A DNA stretch of 64,000 bases from Actinophytocola gossypii (GCF_025165815.1 NZ_JAFFZE010000022.1:62001-126000); one strand, 5' to 3'; numbered from the stretch's first letter, positions 51,377 through 62,171 are shown. The notes: generated from the letters alone by a model not told the origin. Numbers and translations: made by a program.

Positions 51377-52728
51377 GCCGGCTCCTTGCCGAACAGGGCC
51401 CGCGCCTCGCCGGCGGTGACCACCGAACCGGTGACCACCACGCCCACCCCGGACAGCTGCCCGTCGGCGTCCGACTCGGCCAGCTCGATCGCCGTCTCCA
51501 CCGCGTCGTCGAGGCGAGGGCGGACGGTCACGCGGTCGACGCCGAACACGTCCGTCGCCAGGTCGCCCAGTTCCTCGGCGGCCATGGCGCGTTCCGACGA
51601 GTTCGTGGTGATCACCACCTCGGCCAGGGCGGGCTCCAGCGCGGTCAGGATGCCCATCGCGTCCTTGTCGCCCATCAGGCCCACCACGCCGACGAGCTTG
51701 GTGAAGCCGAAGTCGGCGTCCAACGCCTCGGCGAGCGCCCGCGCGCCGTGCGGGTTGTGCGCGGCGTCGACGAACACGCTCGGCGCGGACCGGACCCGCT
51801 CCAGCCTGCCCGGCACCACGACCGACGCGAAGCCCTCGCGCACCGCTTCGACGTCCAGGGACCGTTGCGCACCGGCGCCGAAGAACGCCTCCACCGCGGC
51901 CAGGGCCAGCGCCGCGTTGGCCGCCTGGTGCGGGCCGTGCAGTGGCAGGAACACCTCGTCGTAGGCACCGCCGAGGCCCTGCAGCTTCAGCTGCTGCCCA
52001 CCGACGGCCACGTCCCGGCGCAGCACGCCGAACTCCAGGCCGGCGCGGGCGACCGTGGCGTCCACCTCGGCGCAGCGGGCCAGCAGGACCTGCGCGGCGT
52101 CGGGGTCCTGCTCGGCCAGCAGGGCGATCGCGCCGGGCTTGATCACGCCGGCCTTCTCCCGCGCGATGCCGGCGAGGTCGCTGCCGAGGTACTCGACGTG
52201 GTCGATGCCGACCGGGGTGACCGCCGCCACCCGGGCGTCGGCCACGTTGGTCGAGTCCCAGGTGCCGCCGAGGCCGACCTCGAGCACCGCCGCCTCCACC
52301 GGGGCGTCGGCGAACGCGGCGAACGCCATCGCGGTGAGCACCTCGAACTTCGACAGCTGCACCTCGGCGCCTCGGTCGACCATCGCGATGTACGGCTCGA
52401 TGTCCCGGTACACCTCGACGTAGCGCTCCGGGCTGATCGGCGCGCCGTCGACGGCGATCCGTTCGGTCACCAGCTGCAGGTGCGGGCTGGAGAACCTACC
52501 CACCCGCAGGCCGATCCGGGTGAGCAGCGCGTCGATCATCCGCGCCACCGACGTCTTGCCGTTGGTGCCGGCGACGTGCAGCACCGGGTACGACCGGTGC
52601 GGGTCGCCGAGCAGGTCGACCAGCGCGCCGATCCGCTTCAGCGACGGCTCGATCCTCGTCTCCGGCCAGCGCGTGTTGAGCTCCGCCTCGACCTGGAGCA
52701 GGTCGTCCCAGTCGGGTGCCTCAGACAT
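51373..52728 (-). CDS. folC: Folylpolyglutamate/dihydrofolate synthase
   Basis: 451 residues of the Mur-ligase superfamily. VAGTNGKTS is the ATP loop, SSPHL the folate-binding loop, and [12 protein letters not shown] the C-terminal-domain signature. It adds glutamate to folates and in bacteria often also makes dihydrofolate. It overlaps the valS stop by eight bases and continues into the DUF4233 gene. Confidence 0.96.
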   Translation of the reverse strand: MSEAPDWDDLLQVEAELNTRWPETRIEPSLKRIGALVDLLGDPHRSYPVLHVAGTNGKTSVARMIDALLTRIGLRVGRFSSPHLQLVTERIAVDGAPISPERYVEVYRDIEPYIAMVDRGAEVQLSKFEVLTAMAFAAFADAPVEAAVLEVGLGGTWDSTNVADARVAAVTPVGIDHVEYLGSDLAGIAREKAGVIKPGAIALLAEQDPDAAQVLLARCAEVDATVARAGLEFGVLRRDVAVGGQQLKLQGLGGAYDEVFLPLHGPHQAANAALALAAVEAFFGAGAQRSLDVEAVREGFASVVVPGRLERVRSAPSVFVDAAHNPHGARALAEALDADFGFTKLVGVVGLMGDKDAMGILTALEPALAEVVITTNSSERAMAAEELGDLATDVFGVDRVTVRPRLDDAVETAIELAESDADGQLSGVGVVVTGSVVTAGEARALFGKEPA

Positions 52729-55351
52729 TCGGCATCGCCGCGAGTCGTGCGGTGATCCGTTCGATGTCGGCGGCAGCGGTTTCGCGGCGGGCCTTGATCT
52801 TGGCGACCACCTCGGCGGGAGCCTTGCCGGCGAAGTTGGGGTTGCCCAGCTTCGCGTCGCAGCTGGTCAGCTCCTTCTCGGCGGCGGCGAGGTCCTTGGC
52901 GAGCCGCTTGCGCTCGGCGGCCAGGTCGACCGTGCCGGACAGGTCCAGCTCGACGGTCACCGTGCCGTCGGCGAGCGCGACCTCGAGCGACGCGCTCGGC
53001 GCGAACGTCTCGGCCGGTGCCTCCAGCTTGGCCAGCGAGGTGACCGCGGGGGTCAGCGCCGACAGCCCTGCTCCGTCCACACCGGACAGTCTGGCCGGGA
53101 CACGCTGGTTGGGCTTGACACCCTGGTCGGACCGGAACCGGCGGATCTCGGTGACCAGCTTCTGCACGGCGACCACGTGCCGCGCGGCCGCCTCGTCCCG
53201 CACCCCGCCCTCGGTCGTCGGCCACGCGGCGACCACGACCGACTCCCCGCCGGTGAGCGTGGTCCACAGGCGCTCGGTGACGAACGGCAGCAGCGGGTGC
53301 AGCAGCCGCAACACGACGTCGAACACGTGGCCCAGGACGGCGCGGGTCGACTCGGCCCGGTCGCCGCCCTCGGCCAGCTGGACCTTCGCCAGCTCCAGGT
53401 ACCAGTCGCACAGCTCGTCCCAGGTGAAGTGGTAGAGCGCGTCGCACAGCTTGGCGAACTGGTAGTCCTCGTAGAACGCGTCCACATCGGACACGAGCGT
53501 GTCGGCGAGGTCGAGGATCCAGCGGTCGGCCTCGGTCAGCGTCTCCCTGGCCGGCACCGCGTTGGCCGTGGTGGCGCCGTTCAGCAGCGCGAACCGGGTG
53601 GCGTTCCACAGCTTGTTGCCGAAGTTGCGCGAGCCGGCCGCCCAGTCCTCGGCGATGGCCATGTCGCTGCCGGGGTTCGCGCCGCGGGCCAGGGTGAACC
53701 GGGTGGCGTCGGCGCCGAAGCGGTCCAGCCAGTCCAACGGGTCGATGACGTTGCCGCGCGACTTGGACATCTTCTTGCCGAACTCGTCGCGGATCAGCCC
53801 GTGCAGGAAGACGTGGTCGAAGGGCTGCACGCCGTCCATCGCGTAGACGCCGAACATCATCATCCGGACGACCCAGAAGAACAGGATGTCGTAGCCGGTG
53901 ACCAGGACACTGTTCGGGTAGAACTTGTCCAGGTGCGCGGTCCGCTCCGGCCAGCCGAGCGTGGAGAACGGCCACAGCGCCGAGGAGAACCAGGTGTCCA
54001 GCACGTCCGGGTCCTGGGTCCAGCCCTCGCCGGACGGCGGCTCCTCGTCCGGGCCGACGCACACGACCTTGTCGTTCGGCCCGTACCAGACCGGGATCCG
54101 GTGCCCCCACCACAGCTGGCGCGAGATGCACCAGTCGTGCATGTTGTCGACCCAGTCGAAGTACCGCTTGGCCAGCTCCGGCGGGTGGATCGTGGTCCGG
54201 CCGTCCCGGACGGCGTCGCCAGCGGCCTTCGCCAGCGGGCCGACCTTGACGAACCACTGCAGCGACAGGCGCGGCTCGACCACGGTGCCGCAGCGCGAGC
54301 AGTGCCCGACCGAGTGCAGGTAGGGCCGCTTCTCCGCGACGATCCGGCCCTGCTCGCGCAGCGCCGCGACCACCGCGGGGCGTGCCTCGAACCGGTCCAG
54401 GCCCTCGAACGGCCCCTTCGCGGTGATCACGCCGCGCTCGTCCATGATCGTGATCGCCGGCACCTGCGCGCGCTGGCCGATCTCGAAGTCGTTCGGGTCG
54501 TGCGCGGGGGTGACCTTCACCGCACCCGTGCCGAACTCGGGGTCGACGTGCGGGTCGGCGACGATCGGGATCATCCGGCCGGTCAGCGGCAGTTCGACCT
54601 CGGTGCCGACCAGGTGGGCGTAGCGCTCGTCGTCGGGGTGGACGGCGACCGCGGTGTCGCCGAGCATGGTCTCCGCGCGGGTGGTGGCCACCACGATCGA
54701 CCGGTCGCCGTCCCCGTAGCGGATCGAGACCAGCTCGCCTTCGTCCTCGGAGTGCTCGACCTCGATGTCCGACAGCGCGGTGAGACAGCGCGGACACCAG
54801 TTGATGATCCGCTCGGCCCGGTAGATCAGACCGTCCTCGTAGAGCCGCTTGAAGATCGTCTGGACGGCCCTGGACAGGCCCTCGTCCATGGTGAACCGGT
54901 CGCGGCTCCAGTCGACACCGTCCCCGAGCCGGCGCATCTGGCCGAGGATCCGGCCGCCGTACTCGCCCTTCCACTCCCAGACCCGCTCGACGAACGCCTC
55001 GCGGCCGAGGTCGTGCCTGGTCAGGCCCTCCTTGACCAGCTCGCGTTCGACGACGTTCTGGGTGGCGATGCCGGCGTGGTCCATCCCGGGCTGCCACAGC
55101 GCCTCGTGGCCCTGCATGCGGCGGCGGCGGGTCAGCGCGTCCATCAGGGTGTGGTCGAGCGCGTGTCCCATGTGGAGGCTGCCGGTCACGTTGGGTGGCG
55201 GCAGGACGATGCAGAACGGCGGCTTGTCGCTGCTGGCGTCGGAGGTGAAGTAGCCGGCGTCCACCCACCGCTGGTACAGCTCCGCCTCTACCGTCGCCGG
55301 CTCCCACGCCGGCGGGAGGTCGGTGGTCTGCGGCGATGAGGTGTCAGTCAC
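52721..55351 (-). CDS. valS: Valyl-tRNA synthetase
   Basis: 876 residues, a full-length class Ia synthetase. The HIGH motif appears as HMGH in [12 protein letters not shown], the KMSKS loop as KKMSKSRGN, and the C-terminal coiled coil of ValS ([20 protein letters not shown] and after) is present. CP1 editing-domain features are present in the middle. It starts at GTG 55351. Confidence 0.97.
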   Translation of the reverse strand: MTDTSSPQTTDLPPAWEPATVEAELYQRWVDAGYFTSDASSDKPPFCIVLPPPNVTGSLHMGHALDHTLMDALTRRRRMQGHEALWQPGMDHAGIATQNVVERELVKEGLTRHDLGREAFVERVWEWKGEYGGRILGQMRRLGDGVDWSRDRFTMDEGLSRAVQTIFKRLYEDGLIYRAERIINWCPRCLTALSDIEVEHSEDEGELVSIRYGDGDRSIVVATTRAETMLGDTAVAVHPDDERYAHLVGTEVELPLTGRMIPIVADPHVDPEFGTGAVKVTPAHDPNDFEIGQRAQVPAITIMDERGVITAKGPFEGLDRFEARPAVVAALREQGRIVAEKRPYLHSVGHCSRCGTVVEPRLSLQWFVKVGPLAKAAGDAVRDGRTTIHPPELAKRYFDWVDNMHDWCISRQLWWGHRIPVWYGPNDKVVCVGPDEEPPSGEGWTQDPDVLDTWFSSALWPFSTLGWPERTAHLDKFYPNSVLVTGYDILFFWVVRMMMFGVYAMDGVQPFDHVFLHGLIRDEFGKKMSKSRGNVIDPLDWLDRFGADATRFTLARGANPGSDMAIAEDWAAGSRNFGNKLWNATRFALLNGATTANAVPARETLTEADRWILDLADTLVSDVDAFYEDYQFAKLCDALYHFTWDELCDWYLELAKVQLAEGGDRAESTRAVLGHVFDVVLRLLHPLLPFVTERLWTTLTGGESVVVAAWPTTEGGVRDEAAARHVVAVQKLVTEIRRFRSDQGVKPNQRVPARLSGVDGAGLSALTPAVTSLAKLEAPAETFAPSASLEVALADGTVTVELDLSGTVDLAAERKRLAKDLAAAEKELTSCDAKLGNPNFAGKAPAEVVAKIKARRETAAADIERITARLAAMPNV

Positions 55352-55506
55352 CTCGAAGAGTTTACGAACCGTGTTGACCGGCGCGCATTCGAGTTCCCTC
55401 CGACCCCGATTGTTAACACGGCGAATGGTCGGATCGATGAGCTGAGCACCAGAGAGTTCGTGTTTCAGCTGGTTGATCGATCAACCATGTATGTCTTGGG
55501 GAGCCG

Positions 55507-56484
55507 GTGAACCCACGCCAGCCGGCCGCCGACCCGGCGGCCGACGACGCCGAGTGGGCGGGGCGCGTGCACGACGCGGCCAGCGCCGACGTGCGGCAGC
55601 TGCTGCGCGCCGCGCGCCGCCGCCGGCACGCGCACTGGCTGGCCGGCGGGCTGGTGGTGGTCGCCGTCGGCGCGATGCTGGCCGTGCTGGTCCGGGCCGG
55701 CACCCTCGAGTCGCTGCTCGGCGACGATCCGGTGGCGCCCCCGGTGGCCAGGCCGGTCGCGCCGGAACCGCTGCCCCCGGCGCCGATGCTCGACCCGGCC
55801 GACCCGTTCGCGTCCACGCCGGCCGCCGGCTGGGCCGACGGCGCGGACGGCATCGTGCTGCCGACCGCCAAGCCGGTCGGCGACTTCACCGCCTCGGAGG
55901 TGGCGGCGGCCACAGCGCTGGTGCGGGAGGTCCTGGTGGCCAGCCGCCTCGACCGCGCGCTGCTGGTCCGGCACGACCCGAGCCGGTTCCTGTCCCTGCT
56001 CGCCCCGGACGCGCGGGGGCAGCTCGAGCCGCTGTTCGGCGGCCAGGAGCCGCAGGTGCAGTCGCTGGTCAGCCTGGTGGCGGCGGACACGGCCCTGGCG
56101 GCCGTCGAGCCCAAGGTGCGCGGCGAGATGACCGTGGCCGAGGGCGAGGCGGGTGAGCTGGTGGTGAGCACGAACTACGTGTTCGTCTACGCCTTCGAGC
56201 CGGCCGAGCCGCTGCGCCTGGTGGACGCGATGAACGTGATCGTGGTGGTGCGCGCGGACGTCGACTACGTGCTGCGGGACGGCGACCGGTGGGCGCCGGG
56301 CAGCCAGGGCCTCTGGTACGACGACGCCACCGGTTCCGCGTACTCGATCGGGTGTGACGCGTACCGCAGGGGCTTCCTGGCTCCGGCCGCGACGGAACGC
56401 GCGGTGACGCCGGGCACCGAGCGCGCGCAGGCGACCTACTTCGACCCGGCGAGCCCGGCACCGGCGCCCAACTGCCCCGCCTGA
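55507..56484 (+). CDS. Membrane-anchored hypothetical protein, 325 aa
   Basis: An arginine-rich cytoplasmic segment (residues about 28-42) is followed by one transmembrane helix (LAGGLVVVAVGAMLAVLV), a proline-rich spacer and an outside domain of about 220 residues with two cysteines (SIGCDAY and a C-terminal NCPA). GGGGAG lies before the GTG. No family is recognised. It is transcribed away from valS and looks like an actinobacterial cell-envelope protein. Confidence 0.78.
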   Translation: MNPRQPAADPAADDAEWAGRVHDAASADVRQLLRAARRRRHAHWLAGGLVVVAVGAMLAVLVRAGTLESLLGDDPVAPPVARPVAPEPLPPAPMLDPADPFASTPAAGWADGADGIVLPTAKPVGDFTASEVAAATALVREVLVASRLDRALLVRHDPSRFLSLLAPDARGQLEPLFGGQEPQVQSLVSLVAADTALAAVEPKVRGEMTVAEGEAGELVVSTNYVFVYAFEPAEPLRLVDAMNVIVVVRADVDYVLRDGDRWAPGSQGLWYDDATGSAYSIGCDAYRRGFLAPAATERAVTPGTERAQATYFDPASPAPAPNCPA

Positions 56485-56558
56485 GCATCCTCGGAGGGCA
56501 TGTTTCCCGCCCCGCATGCGTTGCACGTGGCGTGAGCACGTTCCCTCAGGAGGGTGAA

Positions 56559-56810
56559 ATGAGCCAGGCGCCCGAGACGCTGACGATGTACTCGACCACG
56601 TGGTGCGGTTACTGCCGGCGGTTGAAGTCGCAGCTGGACCGGGAGGGCATCGAGTACCGCGAGGTGGACATCGAGCGCACGCCCGGCGCGGCCGAGTTCG
56701 TGATGAGCGTGAACGGCGGCAACCAGACGGTGCCGACGGTGCACTTCCCGAACGGCTCCGCCCTGACCAACCCGACGCTGGCGCAGGTCAAGGACCAGCT
56801 GGCCGCGTGA
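56559..56810 (+). CDS. mrx1: Mycoredoxin (glutaredoxin-like)
   Basis: 83 residues, a glutaredoxin fold with the active site WCGYC and the TVPTVHFPNGS cis-proline loop. Mycoredoxins reduce mycothiol mixed disulfides, so the host probably makes mycothiol, as most actinobacteria do. AGGAGGGTGAA lies before the ATG. Its 3' end overlaps the converging FAD oxidoreductase gene by 23 bases. Confidence 0.93.
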   Translation: MSQAPETLTMYSTTWCGYCRRLKSQLDREGIEYREVDIERTPGAAEFVMSVNGGNQTVPTVHFPNGSALTNPTLAQVKDQLAA

Positions 56811-58329
56811 GCAGGGCCATCGCCGCGTTGTGCCCGCCGATGCCGCTGACACCGCCGCCCCGGCGGGCACCGCTGCCGCACAGCAGCAGGTTCGGCACGT
56901 CGGTCTCGACGCCCCAGCCGCCGCCTTCCGCGTAGGGCCAGGCGAGGTCGCCGTGGAAGATGTGGCCGCCCGGCATCGCCAGGTCCCGTTCCACGTCGAG
57001 CGGAGTCTTGGCCTCGACGCACGGGCGGCCGTCGGCGTCGGTGGCCACGCAGTCCTCGATCGGGTCGAGCAGGTGGCGGTTCATCGCGGCGAGGTACCGG
57101 GCGACCAGGGTGTCGCGGAGCGTGTCGTCGCCGGGGGTGAACAGCCCGGCGGGCAGGTGCAGGCCGAACAGGGTCAGCGTGTGCAGCTCACCGTCCACGA
57201 TGGACTCGTCGGTGAGCGTGTGGCAGTACGTCTCACCCGGCAGCGGGTCGGGGACCGCGCCGGAAGCGCTTGCGTGATAGGCGTTCTCCAACTCCACATA
57301 GGACTCGTCGAGGTGGAACGTCCCGGCGAACGCCAGCCGGGGATCGATGCCCGAGCGCAGCCGGGGCAGCCTGGACAGCAGTACGTTGATCTTCAGCTGC
57401 GCGCCGGCGGGCGACTCGGCGTCGCGGCCGCGCAGGCGGTCGAGCACGGCCGGCGCCACTCCGGCGAGCACCGCGCCGGCGGCGACGGTGTGCTCGGCGT
57501 CCCCGGCCACGTAACGGATTTCGGCGTCGACGCCGTCCGCGGCCACCGCCGTCGCGGTCGCGCCGGTCAGCAGGGTCGCGCCGGCCTCGGTGGCCACCCT
57601 GGCCAGCTCGGCGGTGACCGCGTCCATGCCGCCGACCGGCACCCGCCACTCGCCGGTGCCGTCGCCGACCAGGTGGTACAGGAAGCACCGGTTGGCCAGC
57701 AGCGACTCGTCCCGCAGTGAGGTGTGCGTGCCGATCAGCGCGTCGGTGGCGACGACGCCGCGCACCAGGTCGTCGGCGAACGTCTCCTCGATCGCCTCGC
57801 CGATCGGCCGCTCGAAGACCTGGTGCCACACCCGCTCACCGGCCGCGTCGACGACCAGCGCGCGCAGCCCGTCGCGGGTGGGCAACGGCCCGAGCATCGT
57901 CGGCGCGACCGCGCGAGCCATCGCGGCGAGCCCGTCGTTCCAGCGGGTCCAGGCGTCGAACTCGGCGTCCGAGCCGGTGAGCGAACGGAACGAGGCAGTG
58001 GTCGCCGGGCCCGGTTCGCGCTCCACCAGCAGCCCGGCCGGCTCGCCGTCGCGCAGGGTGGGGGTGTAGGAGGACACCGGGCGTGCGCGCAGGTCGATCC
58101 GCAGTCCGAGGTCTGCGACGATCGCGCCGGGCAGCAGGCTGACCAGGTAGGAGTACCGGGAGAGCCGGGCGGCGACGCCGGGGAACGGCGCCGCGCTCAC
58201 GGCCGCGCCGCCCACGTGGTCGAGGCGTTCGAGCACCAGCACCGAGCGGCCGGCACGGGCCAGGTACGCGGCGGCGACCAGGCCGTTGTGCCCGCCGCCG
58301 ACCACCACCACGTCGTAGCGTTCCGTCAT
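56788..58329 (-). CDS. NAD(P)/FAD-dependent oxidoreductase (phytoene desaturase-like)
   Basis: 513 residues. The N-terminal VVVVGGGHNGLVAAAYLARAG binds FAD, and GGGVSGIGGHNAAMAL closes the flavin site. This matches the CrtI/pyridine-nucleotide-disulfide-like group (FAD oxidoreductases of the PDCD2/RetSat type). The substrate is unknown; no carotenoid genes are near. I take the ATG at 58329, three codons inside the longest frame, since the fold begins there. Confidence 0.85.
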   Translation of the reverse strand: MTERYDVVVVGGGHNGLVAAAYLARAGRSVLVLERLDHVGGAAVSAAPFPGVAARLSRYSYLVSLLPGAIVADLGLRIDLRARPVSSYTPTLRDGEPAGLLVEREPGPATTASFRSLTGSDAEFDAWTRWNDGLAAMARAVAPTMLGPLPTRDGLRALVVDAAGERVWHQVFERPIGEAIEETFADDLVRGVVATDALIGTHTSLRDESLLANRCFLYHLVGDGTGEWRVPVGGMDAVTAELARVATEAGATLLTGATATAVAADGVDAEIRYVAGDAEHTVAAGAVLAGVAPAVLDRLRGRDAESPAGAQLKINVLLSRLPRLRSGIDPRLAFAGTFHLDESYVELENAYHASASGAVPDPLPGETYCHTLTDESIVDGELHTLTLFGLHLPAGLFTPGDDTLRDTLVARYLAAMNRHLLDPIEDCVATDADGRPCVEAKTPLDVERDLAMPGGHIFHGDLAWPYAEGGGWGVETDVPNLLLCGSGARRGGGVSGIGGHNAAMALLTRPAGP

Positions 58330-58339
58330 CCGCAGCACG

Positions 58340-58513
58340 CTACCGGGCGACCCCCAACCGGCGGGCCGGTGCCGGGCGGCGAACCGGCTCGGCTGCGGGC
58401 CGCTCGTCCTCCCGACTCTCCCGGGCGGCCTTGGCGAGCCGGTGCTCGTCAGCCTCGCGGGCGAACTGGTCGGCGCGGGTGGTGGCGACGGCGTGGGCGG
58501 CGTACGGATCCAT
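58340..58513 (-). CDS. Small charged hypothetical protein, 57 aa
   Basis: 57 residues rich in Ala, Arg and Glu (EADEHRLAKAARESREDERPAAEP), probably helical then disordered. GGGGAGAC lies upstream of the ATG at 58513. It sits between the HTH regulator and the FAD oxidoreductase on the same strand and could be part of their transcript. No function can be given. Confidence 0.55.
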   Translation of the reverse strand: MDPYAAHAVATTRADQFAREADEHRLAKAARESREDERPAAEPVRRPAPARRLGVAR

Positions 58514-58584
58514 GACGGTCTCCCCTTTTCCGGGCAGGCTGAAGACGGCCACCGGCCGGCGGCCTGATCGGATGTCTCGGTCGG

Positions 58585-59157
58585 TCAGTCGGGTTGAGGG
58601 GCGACCGTGGTGGAGAAGAACATGGTCACCGATCGGGCGTCCGCCGGCCGCAGGTCGGGGTTGGTCTTGCGGTCCCGGAACCGGTCGAGCAGTACCCGCA
58701 CCTCGGCTCGCAGCTCCTCGACCTCCTCGGCGGTGAGGAACTCGTGGGCGTTGTCCACGCCGACCGCGGTCCGCCACTCGGCGGGCTCGAGGTGCAGCGT
58801 CTGGTGCCGCTCCCTGATCTGGTTCAGCTCGTAGTCGAGGAAGGCCCCGGTGGCGGCGCGTGCGGCGAGGGCGCCGTCCGCGTCCATCCCCTCCGCTTCG
58901 ACGCTGATGCTCGCGTTGACGGCACGCCAGGGCTTCTCCCGCCCGTGAGCACCCTCGGCCTGCTCGACGTAGTGGTACTTGGCGAGCAGGTTGAGGTGGT
59001 AGGAGCAGTTGGCGACGCTCTCGCCGGTCTCCCTCGCGCACTGCGTGGCGGTCGCCGTGCCCGCCCGATCGACGATCTCGAGCAGCTGCCAGCGCAGCGG
59101 GTGCGCGAGCGCGCGCAGTGCCTTCGGGTCGGTGATCCTCGGGGTGCGGTTCTCCAT
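58585..59157 (-). CDS. ArsR-like winged-helix regulator, 190 aa
   Basis: The N-terminal 90 residues are an ArsR/HTH_20-type winged helix (LRALAHPLRWQLLEIVDRAGTATATQCARETGESVANCSYHLNLLAKYHYVE). The remainder is a helical domain with a likely dimerisation coil. The ATG at 59157 lies beside a concentric palindrome that overlaps the promoter, so the protein probably represses itself and perhaps the divergent fdhD. The ligand is unknown. Confidence 0.87.
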   Translation of the reverse strand: MENRTPRITDPKALRALAHPLRWQLLEIVDRAGTATATQCARETGESVANCSYHLNLLAKYHYVEQAEGAHGREKPWRAVNASISVEAEGMDADGALAARAATGAFLDYELNQIRERHQTLHLEPAEWRTAVGVDNAHEFLTAEEVEELRAEVRVLLDRFRDRKTNPDLRPADARSVTMFFSTTVAPQPD

Positions 59158-59158
59158 G

Positions 59159-59208
59159 TATAACAAGATACCTTGCTAAACAATCCTTTAGCAAGAGTTC
59201 TTGTTATA
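59159..59208. promoter_or_regulatory. Concentric double palindrome, probable operator
   Basis: Two inverted repeats share one centre (59183.5): outer arms TATAACAAGA (59159-59168) with 59199-59208, and inner arms TTGCTAAA (59173-59180) with 59187-59194. The block is strikingly AT-rich and fills the 72-base gap between the regulator and fdhD starts. It is the natural binding site of the adjacent winged-helix protein. Confidence 0.7.
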
Positions 59209-59229
59209 GCGCGGCTGTAGGCTGTATGC

Positions 59230-60057
59230 ATGGGACGAGTGACGGTTCGCCGACCGGTTCTGCGGCTCTCCGAGGACGGGAGCAAGCGGCGGCAGGACGC
59301 CCTCGCCGCGGAGGAGCCGCTGGAGATCCGGGTCGACGGCAAGGCCCTCGCGGTCACCATGCGCACCCCGGGCCACGACGTCGAGCTGGCCCACGGGTTC
59401 CTGCTCACCGAGGGCGTGATCGGCTCCGCTGCCGACGTGTCGACCGCGCGCTACTGCGACAGCGTCGACGACCAGGGCCGCAACACCTACAACGTGCTCG
59501 ACCTGGCCCTGGCCCCCGGTGTGGAGCCGCCGGACACCGGGGTCGAGCGCAACTTCTACACCACCTCGTCGTGCGGGGTGTGCGGCAAGGCGGCGCTCGA
59601 CGCGGTCCGGCTCAAGACCCGGTTCTCCCCCGCGGGCGACGGCGTCCGGGTGGCGCCGGAGACCCTGGCGACCCTGCCCGACCTGCTGCGCGAACGGCAG
59701 CGGGTGTTCGCCTCGACCGGTGGGCTGCACGCCTCGGGCCTGTTCACCTCGACCGGGGAGCCGCTGGTGGTGCGCGAGGACGTCGGCCGGCACAACGCGG
59801 TCGACAAGGTCACCGGGTGGGCGCTGCTCGACGGGAAGGTGCCGCTGTCCGGGACGGTGCTGATGGTGTCCGGCCGGGCCTCGTTCGAGCTGGTGCAGAA
59901 GGCCGCGATGGCCGGCATCCCGGTGCTCGCGGCGGTGTCGGCGCCCTCGTCGCTCGCGGCGGAGCTGGCCGAGGAGCAGGGCATCACGCTGGTCGGCTTC
60001 CTGCGCGGGTCGAGCATGAACGTCTATACCGGCGCGGAACGGATCACCGGTTCCTGA
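59230..60057 (+). CDS. fdhD: Formate dehydrogenase accessory sulfurtransferase
   Basis: 275 residues of the FdhD family. SSCGVCG carries the two cysteines that accept sulfur, and [13 protein letters not shown] is the family signature. FdhD passes sulfur from a cysteine desulfurase to the molybdenum cofactor of formate dehydrogenases. No formate dehydrogenase is encoded in this window. The ATG lies 22 bases from the palindromic operator. Confidence 0.95.
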   Translation: MGRVTVRRPVLRLSEDGSKRRQDALAAEEPLEIRVDGKALAVTMRTPGHDVELAHGFLLTEGVIGSAADVSTARYCDSVDDQGRNTYNVLDLALAPGVEPPDTGVERNFYTTSSCGVCGKAALDAVRLKTRFSPAGDGVRVAPETLATLPDLLRERQRVFASTGGLHASGLFTSTGEPLVVREDVGRHNAVDKVTGWALLDGKVPLSGTVLMVSGRASFELVQKAAMAGIPVLAAVSAPSSLAAELAEEQGITLVGFLRGSSMNVYTGAERITGS

Positions 60058-60628
60058 CCATCCGGGCGTGCCGGTCGGTCACCCACTCGCGGACCGCTGG
60101 CCACGGACCGTAGCCGGCGTCGGTGTTCAGGTGCGCGCCGCCGGGGATCACGTCGAGGTCGACCTTGAGACTCGCGGCCATGTCCACGGCGTCGGCCACC
60201 GGGCACGCCGGGTCGTCGTCGGCCACCACCAGCTGCGTCCAGCCCGCGGCGCGCCGCACCCCGGCGGCGTCCAGCGGAGCCGGGGTGAACCGGTGCACGT
60301 CGGGGTGGGTCCAGCGTGGCCCGGGCGGGGACACCAGCAGCACGCGGTCGAACCGGGGCTCGGGCCCGGCCAGCCGGGCGGCGTGGTGCAGCCACAGCGC
60401 GGCGCCGCAGGAGTGCGCGAGCAGGACCCGTTCGCCGTCCGGGGGCGCCGCGTCCAGGTGGTGGCGCAGCTCGGCGAGCCAGACGTCGAGGTCGGGCCGG
60501 CCCGGGTCGGTGAGCTGGGGGATGTCGACGGCGCCGCCGGCCTCGGCCAGCTCCCCGGCGAGCCAGCTCTGCCAGTGCTCCGGCCCGGAGCCGGTGTGAC
60601 CGTGCAACAGCAGGACGTACGGCAGCAT
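60044..60628 (-). CDS. RBBP9/YdeN-type serine hydrolase
   Basis: 194 residues. [18 protein letters not shown] opens the fold, the nucleophile lies in LAHSCGAAL, and the histidine in [16 protein letters not shown], all typical of the RBBP9 family of small serine hydrolases. Its end overlaps the end of fdhD by 14 bases. The substrate is unknown. Confidence 0.9.
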   Translation of the reverse strand: MLPYVLLLHGHTGSGPEHWQSWLAGELAEAGGAVDIPQLTDPGRPDLDVWLAELRHHLDAAPPDGERVLLAHSCGAALWLHHAARLAGPEPRFDRVLLVSPPGPRWTHPDVHRFTPAPLDAAGVRRAAGWTQLVVADDDPACPVADAVDMAASLKVDLDVIPGGAHLNTDAGYGPWPAVREWVTDRHARMVRNR

Positions 60629-60658
60629 GCCCCGATCCTGGCACGGTTAGGCTGCGGC

Positions 60659-61477
60659 GTGCCCACTTTCCTCGCCCCCGACCAGGTCACGCTGCACTAC
60701 GACACGCGGGGCGCGGGCCGCACCAGGGTGCTGCTCGCCGGCGGCGCCGCCCGGCACCCGGAGTACCTCGGCGACCTGGCCGGGCTGAGCGGGCACCACG
60801 TGATCCCGCACCAGCGCGGCGTCGGGCACTCCCCCGGCCCCGGCCTGCCGTACTGGGACCTGGCATCCGACGTGGAGGCGCTGCGCACGCACCTCGGCCT
60901 GTCGCACCTGACGATCGTGGCGCACTCGGCCGGCACCCGGCTGGCGATGGCCTACGCCGCCCGCTACCCCGACCAGATCTCGGCGATGCTGCTGATCACC
61001 CCGCCCTCGGCCCACCTGGTCGACGCCGAGTCCGACATCGAGGAGCTCCGGGCGGCCCGGCGCGGCGATCCGGTGTTCGACGACGCCCTCGCGGCCATGG
61101 TGGCCGGGCCGGACCTGACCGACGACGAGGCGTTCACCGCCTGGCACCTGGCGAGCGCGCCGGTCACCTACGCGGCGTGGACGGCGGTGGAGCAGGAGCA
61201 CGCGCGGGTCGGGCGGCAGCACCTGGCGGCGGCGCGGGCGTTCTTCGACGGCGAGCCGCCGGCGGACCTGGCCGAGCGGCTGTCGGCCGTGCGGGCGCCG
61301 GTCCGGATCGTCGGCGGCGCCCAGGACTGCACGACGGGGGTGGCGCCGGTGGCGGCACTGGCGGACCTGTTCCCGGCGGGCGAGGTGGTCGTGCTGGAGG
61401 AGTGCGGGCACTACCCGTGGGTGGAGCAGCCCGAGCTGTTCCGCGAGGTCGCCGAGGAGTTCCTGTACCGGGTCTGA
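60659..61477 (+). CDS. Alpha/beta hydrolase (proline iminopeptidase-like)
   Basis: 272 residues. The elbow reads AHSAGTR, the acid is likely in GGAQDCTT and the histidine in EECGHYPWVEQPE. The HQRGVGHS loop after strand 4 is typical of proline iminopeptidase-like hydrolases. It starts at a GTG at 60659, divergent from the RBBP9 gene with only 30 bases between the starts. Cytoplasmic; substrate unknown. Confidence 0.87.
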   Translation: MPTFLAPDQVTLHYDTRGAGRTRVLLAGGAARHPEYLGDLAGLSGHHVIPHQRGVGHSPGPGLPYWDLASDVEALRTHLGLSHLTIVAHSAGTRLAMAYAARYPDQISAMLLITPPSAHLVDAESDIEELRAARRGDPVFDDALAAMVAGPDLTDDEAFTAWHLASAPVTYAAWTAVEQEHARVGRQHLAAARAFFDGEPPADLAERLSAVRAPVRIVGGAQDCTTGVAPVAALADLFPAGEVVVLEECGHYPWVEQPELFREVAEEFLYRV

Positions 61478-61692
61478 GCGCGCGTGGTCAGCGCAAGGAG
61501 CCCGGTCGAGGTGCACCGATCCGTCGAGCGAGGCGGCGACGACCGGCGGTCCTTCGACCGCCGCCCGCGACGCCTCGACCCCCTTGGTCTCGGCCGGATC
61601 AGCACCCCGCACCTCCCCGATGCCACTCGTGCGTGGGTAACGTAACGCCGTTCGCGAGCTGCTCGTGACGGTCGTTCGACCCACAATCGGTG
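61478..61692. other. 215-base gap without a supported gene
   Basis: Short overlapping frames exist on the minus strand (one encodes VEASRAAVEGPPVVAASLDG), but none has a start, ribosome site or recognisable family. It may be part of the decayed region to its right. Confidence 0.3.
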
Positions 61693-62171
61693 TCAGGCGG
61701 GCGCCCGCCAGGTCGCCTCGACCCAGACCCGTGACCCGTCCACGAGGTGGGTCACCGCGACGTCGGCGTCGTCCGGGAGGTCGTTCGTCGAACGTCTCGG
61801 CATCGGCCACGACGCTGGCCGTGACGCCGGCGGGCGAGCCCAGGACGGTCACCCTGGCCTCGGACGCCGCGACGGCCACCACCGCGCGGCGGACCTCGGC
61901 GAAGGTCCACAGCGCGACCCGGGATCGTGGACCACACCGCGGCCGGGTCGGCCAGGGCGTTGCCGGCGAGATGGGCGGCCACGACCGTCGTGGTCAGCGC
62001 CAGTCCGGCGGCCGTGCCGGTGTACCACTGGTGGGCGATGGCGGTGATCGAGACGGCGGCCAGCAGGAGCGGGCCGTGTCCGAGCGGTGCCTGGTAGACG
62101 GCAACGGCGCTCGCGCAGGTCAGAACGACCGCTCGGGTGATGACGGCGTACCGGCGCCCCCGCCGGCGCAA
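61693..62171 (-). pseudogene. Decayed membrane-protein gene with frameshifts
   Basis: From 62171 downward the minus strand encodes an N-terminal basic segment and three or four hydrophobic helices (LLLAAVSITAIAHQWY, AGLALTTTVVAAHLAG). After about 61935 the sensible sequence continues in another frame (FAEVRRAVVAVAASEARVTVLGSPAGVTASVV), and near 61790 it moves again to end VTHLVDGSRVWVEATWRAPA at 61693. Two frame changes imply a broken gene or sequencing errors. The family is not recognised. Confidence 0.45.
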
